Shown: positions 21,220 to 29,783 of the stretch, piece by piece
Layout: each line of letters begins with the position of its first letter
Numbering within the stretch: position 1 is the first letter of the stretch
Assembly (NCBI RefSeq): GCF_003612565.1
Contig: NZ_RAZG01000043.1
Span: 1 to 34,901, forward strand
Direction of reading: 5' to 3'
Source: Roseburia sp. 1XD42-69
Lineage (GTDB): Bacteria > Bacillota > Clostridia > Lachnospirales > Lachnospiraceae
DNA: 34,901 nucleotides
Made by a program: the position numbers and the translations under genes
The notes under the pieces: model-generated
Told to the model about the DNA's origin: nothing
Database searches by the model: none
Seen by the model: only the letters and a program-made list of their open reading frames with translations

Positions 21220-23368
21220 ATTTAAACGGGGTATGGGATTTAAAACAAATTGGTGGGGAAAGGGAATATCGGGCAAAGATTCCCGGTTCCGTTCTCTCCG
21301 GGCTATTGGAGGAAAAAGCCATACCAAATCCATATTATGGAAGAAATGAATATCAGGTGCGGGATTTATTTTGGAATGATTATGAGTTTTCCAGAAAATT
21401 TCAAGTGGATAAAAGTTTGCTGGACAAGGAACAAGTGGAACTGGTTTGTCTTGGGATTGATACTATAGCAGATATTTATATTAACAATAGCATGGTTTTC
21501 CATGTGGAAAATATGCACCGGACATGGAGAATACCGGTAAAAGAGTATCTCCTGGAAGGAAATAATGAAATTAGAATTGTTTTTCCTTCTATATTAAAGT
21601 ATATGGAATCTTATAAATATGAGGAGAATAAAGAAGTTACCTGCGTGCCCTGCGGCTGTATGATGGGAAACCACCTTGTGCGGAAAGCACATTCAATGTT
21701 TGGGTGGGATTGGGGCCCGCAGCTTCCGGATGCCGGAATTTTCAGGGACATTTATTTTGAAGGTTTTACAGGAAGAAGGATTTTTGAAGTCAGGCTGCAT
21801 CAGCATCATGAAAATGACAGGGTAAAATTAAATGCTGTGGCAGAGTTTACCCATGCTTCTAAGGGACAGGAAGAACAGCAGGTTTTGGTAAGTGTAAGAG
21901 ATACCGGGACTGGGGAGATTTTACAAGAGAAAAAAAGTGTTTTAGAAGATAAGGTAACGTGGGAAGGAGAATTCCTTATTGAAAATCCGAAATTATGGTG
22001 GCCCAACGGATACGGAGAACAGCCTTTGTACGAGGTTTCAGTGTGCCTTTTGGATGATAAGGGAACTGTTTTGGAGGAAGAGAAAAAGACAGTCGGTTTG
22101 CGCACAATGGAAATCAGCCGGGAAAAAGACCAATGGGGCCGGGAGTTTGCTTTTGTGGTAAACGGGTTAAAAATTTTTGCAATGGGGGGAGATTATATTC
22201 CTGAGGACTGTGTGTATTCCCATATTACAAAAGAACGTCAGGAATATTTGCTGGACTCTGCCTGCCGTGCCCATTTTAACTGCATCAGGGTATGGGGAGG
22301 GGGATATTATCCCTCTGACGATTTTTATGAGATGTGTGACAGGAAAGGCATTATTGTGTGGCAGGATTTGATGTTTGCCTGCAATGTGTATGATGTGACA
22401 GATGCCTTTCTGGAAAATTGCAGGCAGGAAATTGTTGATAATGTAAAAAGGCTTCGCCATCACCCATCTTTAGGTTTATGGTGCGGCAATAATGAAATAG
22501 AGTCAGGATGGAATCACTGGGAATCATTTCAGGAGCAAACCATGTATTTAAGGGCAGACTATATTAAACTTTTTGAACACATGATTCCTGATGTAATGAA
22601 AAAAACAGACCCGGATACCTTTTTCTGGCCCTCTTCTCCCTCAGCGGGAGGATGTTTTGCAAACACGGATGATGAAAACGACGGGGACGCCCACTATTGG
22701 GATGTGTGGCATGCGCCCTCCTGGTCTTCCGTAGATTATTTTGGAAGATGGAAGGCCCTGCAGTATATGGCCTGCAGATTTTTCGCACCTGTGACAGCAA
22801 GCATTATTACAGAGAACCATAAAGTATGTCTTTATATAGAGAATGAGACTGAAAATAAAGTCTTTTGGCAGGGAGAAATTCTGTTAAAAAATATGGATAT
22901 GGAAGTTATCCATAAGGTAACAGCCCAGAGCAGCACCGGGGACTTTCGTTCTGAAAAAGTTCTGGAGATGGGATTGGAAGAGATGAATCGGTTAAAACTG
23001 CCGGACCGGGAAGAAAATCTGTTTTTTGAGGGAAGAGTTACTTTTGAGGACAACAGGACAATAAAAAATATTGAGACTCCCGTGCCCTTTAAATATCTTC
23101 AGATGAAGCCCGCAGATATTAAGGCGGAAGTTTATGATTTGGAAGATGGTTATGAAATCCGTCTATTTTCCCAGGTGTTTGCAGCTTTTGTGGAATTGGA
23201 TTTTGAAGATGCGGATGTAATTTTTCCGATAATTATTTTCATTTAACAGACAAAGAGCCCTATTCTGTATTTTTACGAAATAAAGACATAATAAATGGAG
23301 AGTTTAAGGGTGCATCGGAGGTAAAAGACAGATTAATGATCCGTTCTCTGAGAGATACCTATCAATAG
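21207..23368 (+). pseudogene. GH2 beta-mannosidase with internal deletion and frameshift
   Basis: The N-terminal 600 codons encode an intracellular GH2 beta-mannosidase: jelly-roll NLNGVWDLKQIG through MFGWDWGPQLPDAGIFRDI, an immunoglobulin-like domain, and a TIM barrel starting GGDYIPEDCVY with NCIRVWGGGYYPSDDFYEMCD. The acid/base glutamate is E430 in WCGNNEIESGW. At about 22710 HYWDVWH runs straight into APSWSSVDYFGRWKALQYM. In the family these are separated by roughly 100 residues that carry the nucleophile glutamate, so an in-frame deletion has removed it. A second lesion, one T short at 23221-23225, diverts the end; the other frame restores DNYFHLTDKEPYSVFLRN and stops at 23368. The enzyme should be inactive. 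Confidence 0.8.
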
Positions 23369-23507
23369 TTTTTGTTTAAACCGCAATTTTTGCAATATAT
23401 ACAACAAATCACCCAATGTATTTTTTTGGAAAGATTATCTATACTAATACTAGCAAAAAAATGTGTTCAAAAGACATTTGAAAAAAGGAGAAAGGTTGGT
23501 ATTTATT

Positions 23508-24575
23508 ATGGAGATGACATTGAGATGGTACGGTTCTAAATTTGACACGGTTACATTAAAACAGATCCGCCAGATTCCAGGGGTTACGGGGGTTATCACC
23601 ACATTATATGATACGGCTCCGGGGGAGGTCTGGAGCAGGGAGAGAATCCGGGCTATGAAAGAAGAAGTGGAGGCAGCAGGGCTTCATGTAGCCGGGATTG
23701 AAAGCGTAAATATCCATGATGCAATTAAGACGGGGGCGCCAGAGAGGGATAAGTACATTGACAATTATATAGAAACTCTGGAAAATCTTGGAAAAGAAGA
23801 TTTGCATCTGGTTTGTTACAATTTTATGCCGGTATTTGACTGGACAAGGACGGAGCTTGCAAGAATGCGTCCCGACGGTTCCACGGTGCTGGCCTACACC
23901 CAGGAGGCAGTGGACGCCCTTGACCCGGAAAAAATGTTTGAGTCCATAGCAGGGGATATGAACGGAACCGTTATGCCGGGCTGGGAGCCGGAACGTATGG
24001 AGCACGTAAAAGAGCTTTTTGAGATGTATAAAGAAGTGGATGATGAAAAGCTTTTTGAAAACCTGAAATATTTTCTGGAAAAAATTATGCCTGTTTGTGA
24101 CAAATATGATATCAATATGGCTATTCACCCGGACGACCCTGCATGGAGCGTATTTGGGCTGCCCAGAATTATTATCAATAAGAAGAATATTCTCCGCATG
24201 ATGGAGATGGTGGATAATCCCCACAACGGCGTTACTTTCTGTTCCGGCTCTTACGGGACAAATCTGGAAAATGATTTGCCGGATATGATTCGCTCTTTAA
24301 AGGGAAGGATTCATTTTGCCCATGTGAGGAATCTGAAATTCAATTCTCCCACAGATTTTGAGGAGGCGGCTCATCTTTCTTCTGACGGAACCTTTGATAT
24401 GTATGAGATTATGAAAGCTCTCTATGAAATCGGCTTTACCGGGCCCATCCGTCCGGACCATGGCAGGATGATTTGGGATGAAGTGGCTATGCCAGGTTAT
24501 GGTTTATACGACAGGGCTTTAGGAGCCACATACTTAAACGGACTTTGGGAAGCCATTGTAAAGGGGGCAAAATAA
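23508..24575 (+). CDS. uxuA: Mannonate dehydratase
   Basis: UxuA converts D-mannonate to 2-dehydro-3-deoxy-D-gluconate in the cytoplasm, the second step after reduction of fructuronate. The 355-residue protein starts MEMTLRWYG at 23508, as family members do; a TTG at 23496 with GGAG five bases upstream is an alternative start. It has the TIM-barrel features of the family: TLYDTAPGEVW, LVCYNFMPVFDWTRTEL, MAIHPDDPAWSVFGLPRII, TFCSGSYGTNLENDL, IHFAHVRNLK and IRPDHGRMIWDE. The histidines, cysteine and aspartates that bind the metal in the family are visible. The stop is immediately followed by the uxuB ATG. Confidence 0.92.
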   Translation: MEMTLRWYGSKFDTVTLKQIRQIPGVTGVITTLYDTAPGEVWSRERIRAMKEEVEAAGLHVAGIESVNIHDAIKTGAPERDKYIDNYIETLENLGKEDLHLVCYNFMPVFDWTRTELARMRPDGSTVLAYTQEAVDALDPEKMFESIAGDMNGTVMPGWEPERMEHVKELFEMYKEVDDEKLFENLKYFLEKIMPVCDKYDINMAIHPDDPAWSVFGLPRIIINKKNILRMMEMVDNPHNGVTFCSGSYGTNLENDLPDMIRSLKGRIHFAHVRNLKFNSPTDFEEAAHLSSDGTFDMYEIMKALYEIGFTGPIRPDHGRMIWDEVAMPGYGLYDRALGATYLNGLWEAIVKGAK

Positions 24576-26183
24576 ATGAAATTAAATGCAGAGGGATTAA
24601 AAGACAGAGAACAGTGGGCTTTGGCAGGATACAGCCTTCCGGAATTTGACAGGGAAAAGGTGAAAAAAGCCACAGAGGAAAATCCTTTTTGGATTCATTT
24701 TGGGTCGGGAAATCTTTTCCGCGCCTTTCAGGCTAACGTGGTACAAAATTTGCTTAATCAGGGCGTGATTGACAGAGGGCTTGTGGTTGCGGAAGGGTAT
24801 GACTATGAAATTGTGGAGAAAATGAACCGACCCCATGACGATTATTCTATCCTTGTCACCTTAAAAGCTGACGGCACTGTGGAAAAAACAGTGGTTGGCT
24901 CTGTAATGGAATCCATCGCCCTGGATTCGGAAAATGAGGCGGAATATAACAGGTTAAAAGAAATATTCAGCAAGGATTCACTGCAGATAGCATCATTTAC
25001 TATAACAGAAAAGGGTTACAGCCTTTTGGACGGAAAAGGCGTAATGATTCCTTCTGTAGAGGAGGATTTGAAAAATGGGCCGAAGAAGCCTGTAAGTTAT
25101 ATCGGTAAAGTGGCATCCCTTTTATACAGCCGCTTTCAGGCAGGGAAAAAGCCCATTGCCATGGTGAGCATGGATAATTGTTCCCACAACGGAGACAAAC
25201 TTTACAATGCCATCCACGCCTTTGCGGAAAAATGGGAAGAACAGGGACTTGTGGATCAGGGACTTAAGGATTATGTGAATGACAAGACAAAAGTATCTTT
25301 CCCCTGGACTATGATTGATAAGATTACCCCAAGACCGGACACTTCTGTGGAAGAAATTTTAAAAAAGGACGGGGTGGAAGGTTTAGAGCCTGTCATTACC
25401 TCCAAAAATACTTATGTTGCCCCTTTTGTAAATGCAGAGGAATGTGAGTATCTGGTAATTGAGGATGTATTTCCTAACGGAAGGCCGGAACTTGAAAAAG
25501 GCGGCCTGATGTTTACAGACCGTGAGACTGTGAATAAAGTGGAAAAAATGAAAGTCTGCACCTGCTTAAATCCGCTGCACACTACTTTGGCAGTTTTTGG
25601 ATGTCTTTTGGGCCATAAGCTGATTTCCGCTGAGATGAAGGATGACGTTTTAAAGAAGCTGGTGGAAGAAATCGGTTATACGGAAGGCCTTCCTGTGGTG
25701 GTAAACCCTGGAATTTTAGACCCGAAAGATTTTATAGATACGGTGTTGAACGTCCGTTTCCCAAATCCTTTTATGCCGGATACCCCTCAGCGGATTGCCA
25801 CGGATACCTCCCAGAAGCTTGCAATTCGTTTTGGGGAAACCATAAAAGCTTATCAGGCATCCCATAAGTTAAATGTCAATGATTTAAAGAAAATTCCTCT
25901 TGTTTTCGCAGGATGGCTCCGTTACCTTATGGGAGTGGATGATGAGGGAAATACGTTTACTTTAAGCCCGGACCCTCTTTTGGATGTGGTATGCCCTTAT
26001 GTGAAGGATATGAAACTGGGAGATAAGGTAGATGCGGCATCTTTAAAACCTGTTTTGGAAAATGCAAAGATTTTTGGTGTAAACCTTTACGAAGCCGGTC
26101 TGGCTGAGTTGGTTTGTGATTATTTTGCACAGATGTGCGCCGGGAAAGGTGCGGTGCGGAAAACATTAGAGAAATATTTGTAA
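24576..26183 (+). CDS. uxuB: D-mannonate oxidoreductase (fructuronate reductase), mannitol dehydrogenase family
   Basis: A 535-residue NAD-dependent polyol dehydrogenase that reduces fructuronate to mannonate, feeding UxuA. The N-terminal domain shows IHFGSGNLFRAFQANVVQ, a dinucleotide-binding start specific to this family. The conserved block IAMVSMDNCSHNGDKLYNAI, FPWTMIDKITPRP and the C-terminal substrate domain with KMKVCTCLNPLHTTLAVFGC and GWLRYLMGVDDEG follow. The lysine in NPLHT-adjacent family positions cannot be placed exactly by eye. The gene begins directly at the uxuA stop and ends before a strong terminator at 26206. With uxuA it forms a short hexuronate route; the kdgK and kdgA steps are not in the window. 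Confidence 0.9.
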   Translation: MKLNAEGLKDREQWALAGYSLPEFDREKVKKATEENPFWIHFGSGNLFRAFQANVVQNLLNQGVIDRGLVVAEGYDYEIVEKMNRPHDDYSILVTLKADGTVEKTVVGSVMESIALDSENEAEYNRLKEIFSKDSLQIASFTITEKGYSLLDGKGVMIPSVEEDLKNGPKKPVSYIGKVASLLYSRFQAGKKPIAMVSMDNCSHNGDKLYNAIHAFAEKWEEQGLVDQGLKDYVNDKTKVSFPWTMIDKITPRPDTSVEEILKKDGVEGLEPVITSKNTYVAPFVNAEECEYLVIEDVFPNGRPELEKGGLMFTDRETVNKVEKMKVCTCLNPLHTTLAVFGCLLGHKLISAEMKDDVLKKLVEEIGYTEGLPVVVNPGILDPKDFIDTVLNVRFPNPFMPDTPQRIATDTSQKLAIRFGETIKAYQASHKLNVNDLKKIPLVFAGWLRYLMGVDDEGNTFTLSPDPLLDVVCPYVKDMKLGDKVDAASLKPVLENAKIFGVNLYEAGLAELVCDYFAQMCAGKGAVRKTLEKYL

Positions 26184-26205
26184 AAGTGATAAAGGAAAGA
26201 TATTG

Positions 26206-26236
26206 AGCAGGATATCTAGTGGATATCCTGCTTTTT
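26206..26236 (+). terminator. Rho-independent terminator of the uxuAB operon
   Basis: AGCAGGATATC and GATATCCTGCT form an 11-bp perfect stem followed by TTTTT. It may also serve the convergent gene at 26250, since the stem is symmetric. Confidence 0.85.
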
Positions 26237-26249
26237 CCAAAGAGAAAAT

Positions 26250-26663
26250 TTAAGAAAAAAATTGCATATAAGCGGTTGCTGACATTACCGCACCCAACAC
26301 TGAATTGATCAGAGTCAGCAGCAATGTAATGGAACACATAATGATACCGGCAATTGCCATTCCTCTGCCGCCTTTCTTCATTCCCTTTATTCCCAGTATA
26401 AGTCCTACAATGGTCACCGGATATCCTGCGATGGGAAGGCACCATGCAATAAATCCAACAATTCCAAGTACCATGGAAGCAATGGACATCCCTTTCTCTT
26501 CTTCTTTCACAGGATTCTGATAAGCATATACGCTGCCCTGATTGAGGTTACTATTCTGGTTATACTGTCCGGCGGCGTCATTCGATATCAGAGAAACTCC
26601 ACATTCCGGACAGGATACCTTGTCGTCGTCATATTCTTTATTACAATTCGGACATTTTTTCAT
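26250..26663 (-). CDS. Zinc-ribbon plus DUF4190-like membrane protein
   Basis: The start at 26663 (MKKCPNC) has AGGAGG seven bases upstream; an ATG two codons earlier sits too close to that site. The 137-residue protein has a zinc ribbon with two CxxC knuckles (CPNCNKEYDDDKVSCPECG), a polar linker rich in asparagine and glutamine, and two long hydrophobic segments (about 57-90 and 98-125) with GIVGFIAWCLPIAGYPVTIV and LILGIKGMKKGGRGMAIAGI, as in DUF4190 proteins. It is probably an inner-membrane protein with a cytoplasmic ribbon. Its function is unknown. It converges on the uxuAB terminator. Confidence 0.8.
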   Translation of the reverse strand: MKKCPNCNKEYDDDKVSCPECGVSLISNDAAGQYNQNSNLNQGSVYAYQNPVKEEEKGMSIASMVLGIVGFIAWCLPIAGYPVTIVGLILGIKGMKKGGRGMAIAGIIMCSITLLLTLINSVLGAVMSATAYMQFFS

Positions 26664-26773
26664 TTTCATTCCTCCTAATGTAATTTTCCAATATAAAATA
26701 TTTTACATGATATGCTTCCAAAAGTCTACAAAAAATCCCATAAATGAAAGATGTCTGATTTAAAAGAAACTCA

Positions 26774-26801
26774 TTGATTTTTTTACATATTTGGGTATAC
26801 T
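26774..26801 (+). promoter_or_regulatory. Sigma-A-like promoter of the AAA-ATPase pseudogene
   Basis: TTGATT and TATACT with a 16-bp spacer, 27 bases before the remaining coding sequence. Confidence 0.5.
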
Positions 26802-26827
26802 AAAGATAAAAGGCTGGTATAAGCAGA

Positions 26828-27403
26828 ATGTACAGGGGGAGTATTCTATTGGAATTTATTTTTCTCATAGATGAGTGGGATTGTGTGATGCGGGAGCGGC
26901 AGCAGTCAGAGGATTTGCACAAACGATACCTTGATTTTTTACAAAATTTATTAAAAGACCAGCCATATGTGGCAATGGCTTACATGACAGAGATTCTTCC
27001 GGTAAAAAAATACGGACAGCACTCAGCACTGAATATGTTCAGGGAATATTCTATGACAAATCAAAAAATATTGGAAGAATTTACTGGTTTTACAGAGGAG
27101 GAAGTAAAAGAGCTGTGCCGGCGTTTTGAGATGGATTTTGAGGAAGTCAGCAATTGGTATGATGGATATATGTTTAAAAAATTCAGGCATATTTATAATC
27201 CAAAATCTGTAGTAGAGGCAATGAACTGTCAGGATTTGGAAAATTACTGGACTTCCACAGAAACTTATGAAGCGCTGAAAATCTATATGGATATGGACTT
27301 TGACGGGCTTCGTTTTGATATTGCACAGATGATTGGCGGCGGCTGGCAGGAGGTTATGCAAATACTGAAGGTATCAGAAAAACTCCTTGAGGATACCCCA
27401 TAG
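26828..27403 (+). pseudogene. AAA-ATPase-like/PD-(D/E)XK family protein, middle part only
   Basis: The frame opens just before FIFLIDEWDCVMRE, the Walker B region of the AAA-ATPase-like family (often followed by a DUF1703 nuclease domain) that is multi-copy in gut anaerobes. It continues through MTEILPVKKYGQHSALNMF, FGFTEEEV-like FTGFTEEEVKELCRRF, WYDGYMFKKFRHIYNPKSV and YWTSTETYEALK. The N-terminal Walker A third (about 130 residues) and the C-terminal nuclease domain are both missing. No ribosome site precedes the ATG at 26828. The 5' part seems to have been deleted between the promoter and the Walker B motif. Confidence 0.7.
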
Positions 27404-27452
27404 CTGTGTGATTGAGAAGATAGAAAAATAAAAGGATTTCCCAGGAGGATAT

Positions 27453-27701
27453 ATGGAAAACAGCCATAAATATTTTAAAAATCAGGACTGCAAATATTTT
27501 CCCTGCCATAAGGGGATGCAGGGGGAGGAGTTTAACTGTCTGTTTTGCTACTGCCCTATGAACCGATATGAAGATTGTCCTGGAAATCCGGTTTTTCGGG
27601 AATCGGGAGGGAGAAGGATCAAAGACTGCAGCAACTGCACTTTTCCCCATGAGCCGGAAAATTATGAGAAGGTTTTGGAGTTTTTGAGGGAGAGGTTGTA
27701 A
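27453..27701 (+). CDS. Cysteine-rich small domain protein
   Basis: An 82-residue protein with eight cysteines in the pattern CKYFPCHKG, FNCLFCYCPM, YEDCPGN and KDCSNCTFPH, plus several histidines: a compact metal-binding or iron-sulfur fold. This matches the cysteine-rich small domain found alone or fused to cobalamin-biosynthesis proteins in anaerobes. No enzymatic role is established. CAGGAGG lies seven bases before the ATG. It stands alone between two damaged genes. Confidence 0.8.
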   Translation: MENSHKYFKNQDCKYFPCHKGMQGEEFNCLFCYCPMNRYEDCPGNPVFRESGGRRIKDCSNCTFPHEPENYEKVLEFLRERL

Positions 27702-27856
27702 CACAGTGGTAATGTATAAGATTTATTTGTCGTTATAGTGTCCTTTGCATTGAATTACAACAATACATTCATTAATAATGAAATAAACAAGCTTATCTTT
27801 TTATCCTGCACTGCCAATAAAGGTATTCATCCCATGTATCCTCAGCAAAAGTATTT

Positions 27857-28128
27857 TTACTCACGTTCCATAGCCTCTAATTCTTCCATAGTTTTTACGA
27901 TTATCTGTCCGTTTTTTACTTGCTGATTTGCCTTTTTTAATTGTTTTATGTTGATATCGGAGTAAAAAGGATCCAAAGGGGCAGCTATGTCAAATGGGAT
28001 TCGACGTTCCCGTAAAGCTTTTTTTCATAAATCATAAAGAAAGTAGTGAGGTTCATTCCCATCTCATCACACATTTCATCCAGTTGTTTTTTCAGTTCAT
28101 CATCAAATCTAAGACTTACAGTAGTCAT
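27857..28128 (-). pseudogene. RelB/DinJ-family antitoxin, frameshifted, toxin absent
   Basis: The start at 28128 has GGAAG upstream and encodes MTTVSLRFDDELKKQLDEMC then EMGMNLTTFFMIY, the ribbon-helix-helix and first helix of RelB/DinJ antitoxins. At about 28025 the frame slips; the remainder in another frame is LRERRIPFDIAAPLDPFYSD and so on, ending in EELEAMERE at 27857. The reading phase suggests loss of two bases at the junction. No RelE/YafQ-like toxin is found in the 120 bases downstream, so it is an orphaned, broken antitoxin. Confidence 0.75.
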
Positions 28129-28248
28129 TTTAACACTTCCTTTCTACTATTTTTATCATACTTCTGAATAGAGAAAATTACAAGAATTATTCTGCTGCCA
28201 GGGTAAACTTAAAAACTGTTATTTCATTTGATTTTTCTTCGGCAGCCA

Positions 28249-28288
28249 CATATAATGTAAGTAGGGAAATCCCTACTTACATTATATG
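28249..28288 (+). promoter_or_regulatory. Perfect 19-bp palindrome before the AbrB-type antitoxin gene
   Basis: CATATAATGTAAGTAGGGA-AA-TCCCTACTTACATTATATG, 43 bases before the start codon. AbrB/MazE-type antitoxins usually repress their own operon through palindromes at the promoter, and the left arm includes TATAAT (28251-28256). An autoregulatory operator is the most likely reading. Confidence 0.6.
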
Positions 28289-28331
28289 CTTATTGAACTG
28301 CTAATGTTTAATAAGATTGGAGGTGAAAGGT

Positions 28332-28607
28332 ATGTTGGCAAATGTTTTTGTTGACAATGCAAAGGTCATGGCAAAAGGACAGGTTACGATACCAAAAGAT
28401 GTCCGTGAAGTGCTTGGCGTAACAAGCGGAGACCATATTTCTTTTATTGTGGAGGGTAGTACTGTCCGTATCGTTAATTCAGCTGTCTATGCCATGCAGA
28501 TGCTCCAAGGGGAAATGGCAGGCGAAGCAGAGCGGGTGGGTCTCACATCTGACGATGATGTTATGGAGCTTGTAGAAGAACTGAGAAATGAGGACGAAAA
28601 TGCATGA
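28332..28607 (+). CDS. AbrB/MazE/SpoVT-family antitoxin
   Basis: The start at 28332 follows GGAGG. The 91-residue protein carries the swapped-hairpin AbrB DNA-binding domain at residues 8-52: VMAKGQVTIPKDVREVLGV then GDHISFIVEGSTVRIVN. An acidic C-terminal tail (LTSDDDVMELVEELRNEDE) would bind and block a toxin. The next frame overlaps its stop by four bases (ATGA) and begins as a PIN-domain toxin, so this was a VapBC-type pair. The palindrome at 28249-28288 is probably its operator. With the toxin shortened, the antitoxin may now be free-standing. Confidence 0.85.
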   Translation: MLANVFVDNAKVMAKGQVTIPKDVREVLGVTSGDHISFIVEGSTVRIVNSAVYAMQMLQGEMAGEAERVGLTSDDDVMELVEELRNEDENA

Positions 28608-28741
28608 GGATTCTGATTGATACGAATGTCCTTATATCTGCGGCATTGGATAAATTTCTTTCAATGGCCTTATTGTCACTGGAATCAGGTTTGAAGAATC
28701 CGATGATTATGACGCCGGCTGAATTTCTCAATATGGATTAA
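28604..28741 (+). pseudogene. PIN-domain (VapC-type) toxin with large internal deletion
   Basis: A 45-codon frame beginning MRILIDTNVLISAAL, the first strand and catalytic aspartate of PIN-domain RNases, and ending LESGLKNPMIMTPAEFLNMD, the usual last strand and end of clostridial VapC-like proteins. Normal members are about 130-140 residues, so about two thirds, including the other acidic catalytic residues, is missing although the frame is open. It overlaps the antitoxin gene by four bases. It should have no RNase activity. Confidence 0.7.
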
Positions 28742-28868
28742 AATGAGAAATAATGGTGGTATTATTCCGCTTTTTTGACAAATGATTGAAGCAATCCATG
28801 GGGTGTGATACTATAAAATTACCTGCAGACACATTTCAGATAAAAAATTTGAAAGGACAAGCGGAGAA

Positions 28869-29783
28869 ATGATACATGAAAATACCTTTGGAGAATTAAT
28901 GGAAAGCAACAGAAAAGTAAAAAATGTCAAAAGGACAAAACTGTGCAGAGGATTATGCTCCATTATGGCATTATCACGGTATGAAAATGATGAGCGGATG
29001 CCGGAAAAGATAATGGCGGATTCGCTTTTGGAGAGATTGGGGATTTTTCCGTATCAGTTTGAGTTTGTGTTGTCGGACGAGGAGTACCGCCAGATTATGC
29101 TGCGGAAAGAAATAGAAAATGCCATCTGGGAGGATGATATTGAGATGGCAAAAGACAGTCTTGGTCATTATAAGGACAGCATAAAAAGCTGCCATTCACT
29201 TCATATGCAGTATGTTTTGCTAAAAGAAGGGGAAATTTCTAAAAAAGAGGGAAATCTGAGCCTGGCAGTAAAGAAATTTAAAGAAGCGATGCAGTGCACG
29301 GAAATGGAAGAAGCCTTAAAGGAAAGTGAAGGCGGTATCCTTTTAACAAATACTGAGACAGAGCTTATTTTTCAGATGGCGGAATGTCTGTACCTTACAG
29401 GGGAAAAACAGAAGTCTAATGAAATGTTTCATATATTAAAGAAATATATGGAAGAATTTTCCTGGGACAATGAAAAACGGGTGATGTATTATCCCCATAT
29501 CCTATACCGCATGTCTGACATTGCCTGTCAGAATTCAGATTTTGAAGGGGCGGAGGAAATGCTGTTAAAGGCCAGGGAAGAAATGATTCGGGAGTATCAG
29601 TTGTGGGATTTATATGAGATTATGTCTCTTTTGAAAGATGTAAGGGAGAAAATGGGGAAAGAATTTACCCAGGAAGACAGTAATTTTATGACTGCATTAA
29701 AAATTATAAACATGAGCCATAGGGGAGAATTGACGGAGGAGGGAATTGAACTATGGCAGAGTACAGTAAATCAGCAATTATAA
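28869..29783 (+). CDS. HTH-TPR regulator (RRNPP-like), first of two
   Basis: A 304-residue protein. Residues 7-60 look like an XRE helix-turn-helix: LMESNRKVKNVKRTKLCRGL then ALSRYENDERMPEKIMADSLLERLG. Residues 70-290 are made of repeated helix pairs of TPR type (AIWEDDIEMAKDSLGHYKDS, GEISKKEGNLSLAVKKFKEA, AECLYLTGEKQKSNEMFHIL, ACQNSDFEGAEEMLLKAREE). This is the layout of RRNPP-type cytoplasmic receptors for short imported peptides, such as Rgg and PlcR. It overlaps the next, related gene by 31 bases. Small peptide genes lie just beyond the pair, which supports a peptide-sensing role, though no ligand can be proven. Confidence 0.75.
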   Translation: MIHENTFGELMESNRKVKNVKRTKLCRGLCSIMALSRYENDERMPEKIMADSLLERLGIFPYQFEFVLSDEEYRQIMLRKEIENAIWEDDIEMAKDSLGHYKDSIKSCHSLHMQYVLLKEGEISKKEGNLSLAVKKFKEAMQCTEMEEALKESEGGILLTNTETELIFQMAECLYLTGEKQKSNEMFHILKKYMEEFSWDNEKRVMYYPHILYRMSDIACQNSDFEGAEEMLLKAREEMIREYQLWDLYEIMSLLKDVREKMGKEFTQEDSNFMTALKIINMSHRGELTEEGIELWQSTVNQQL

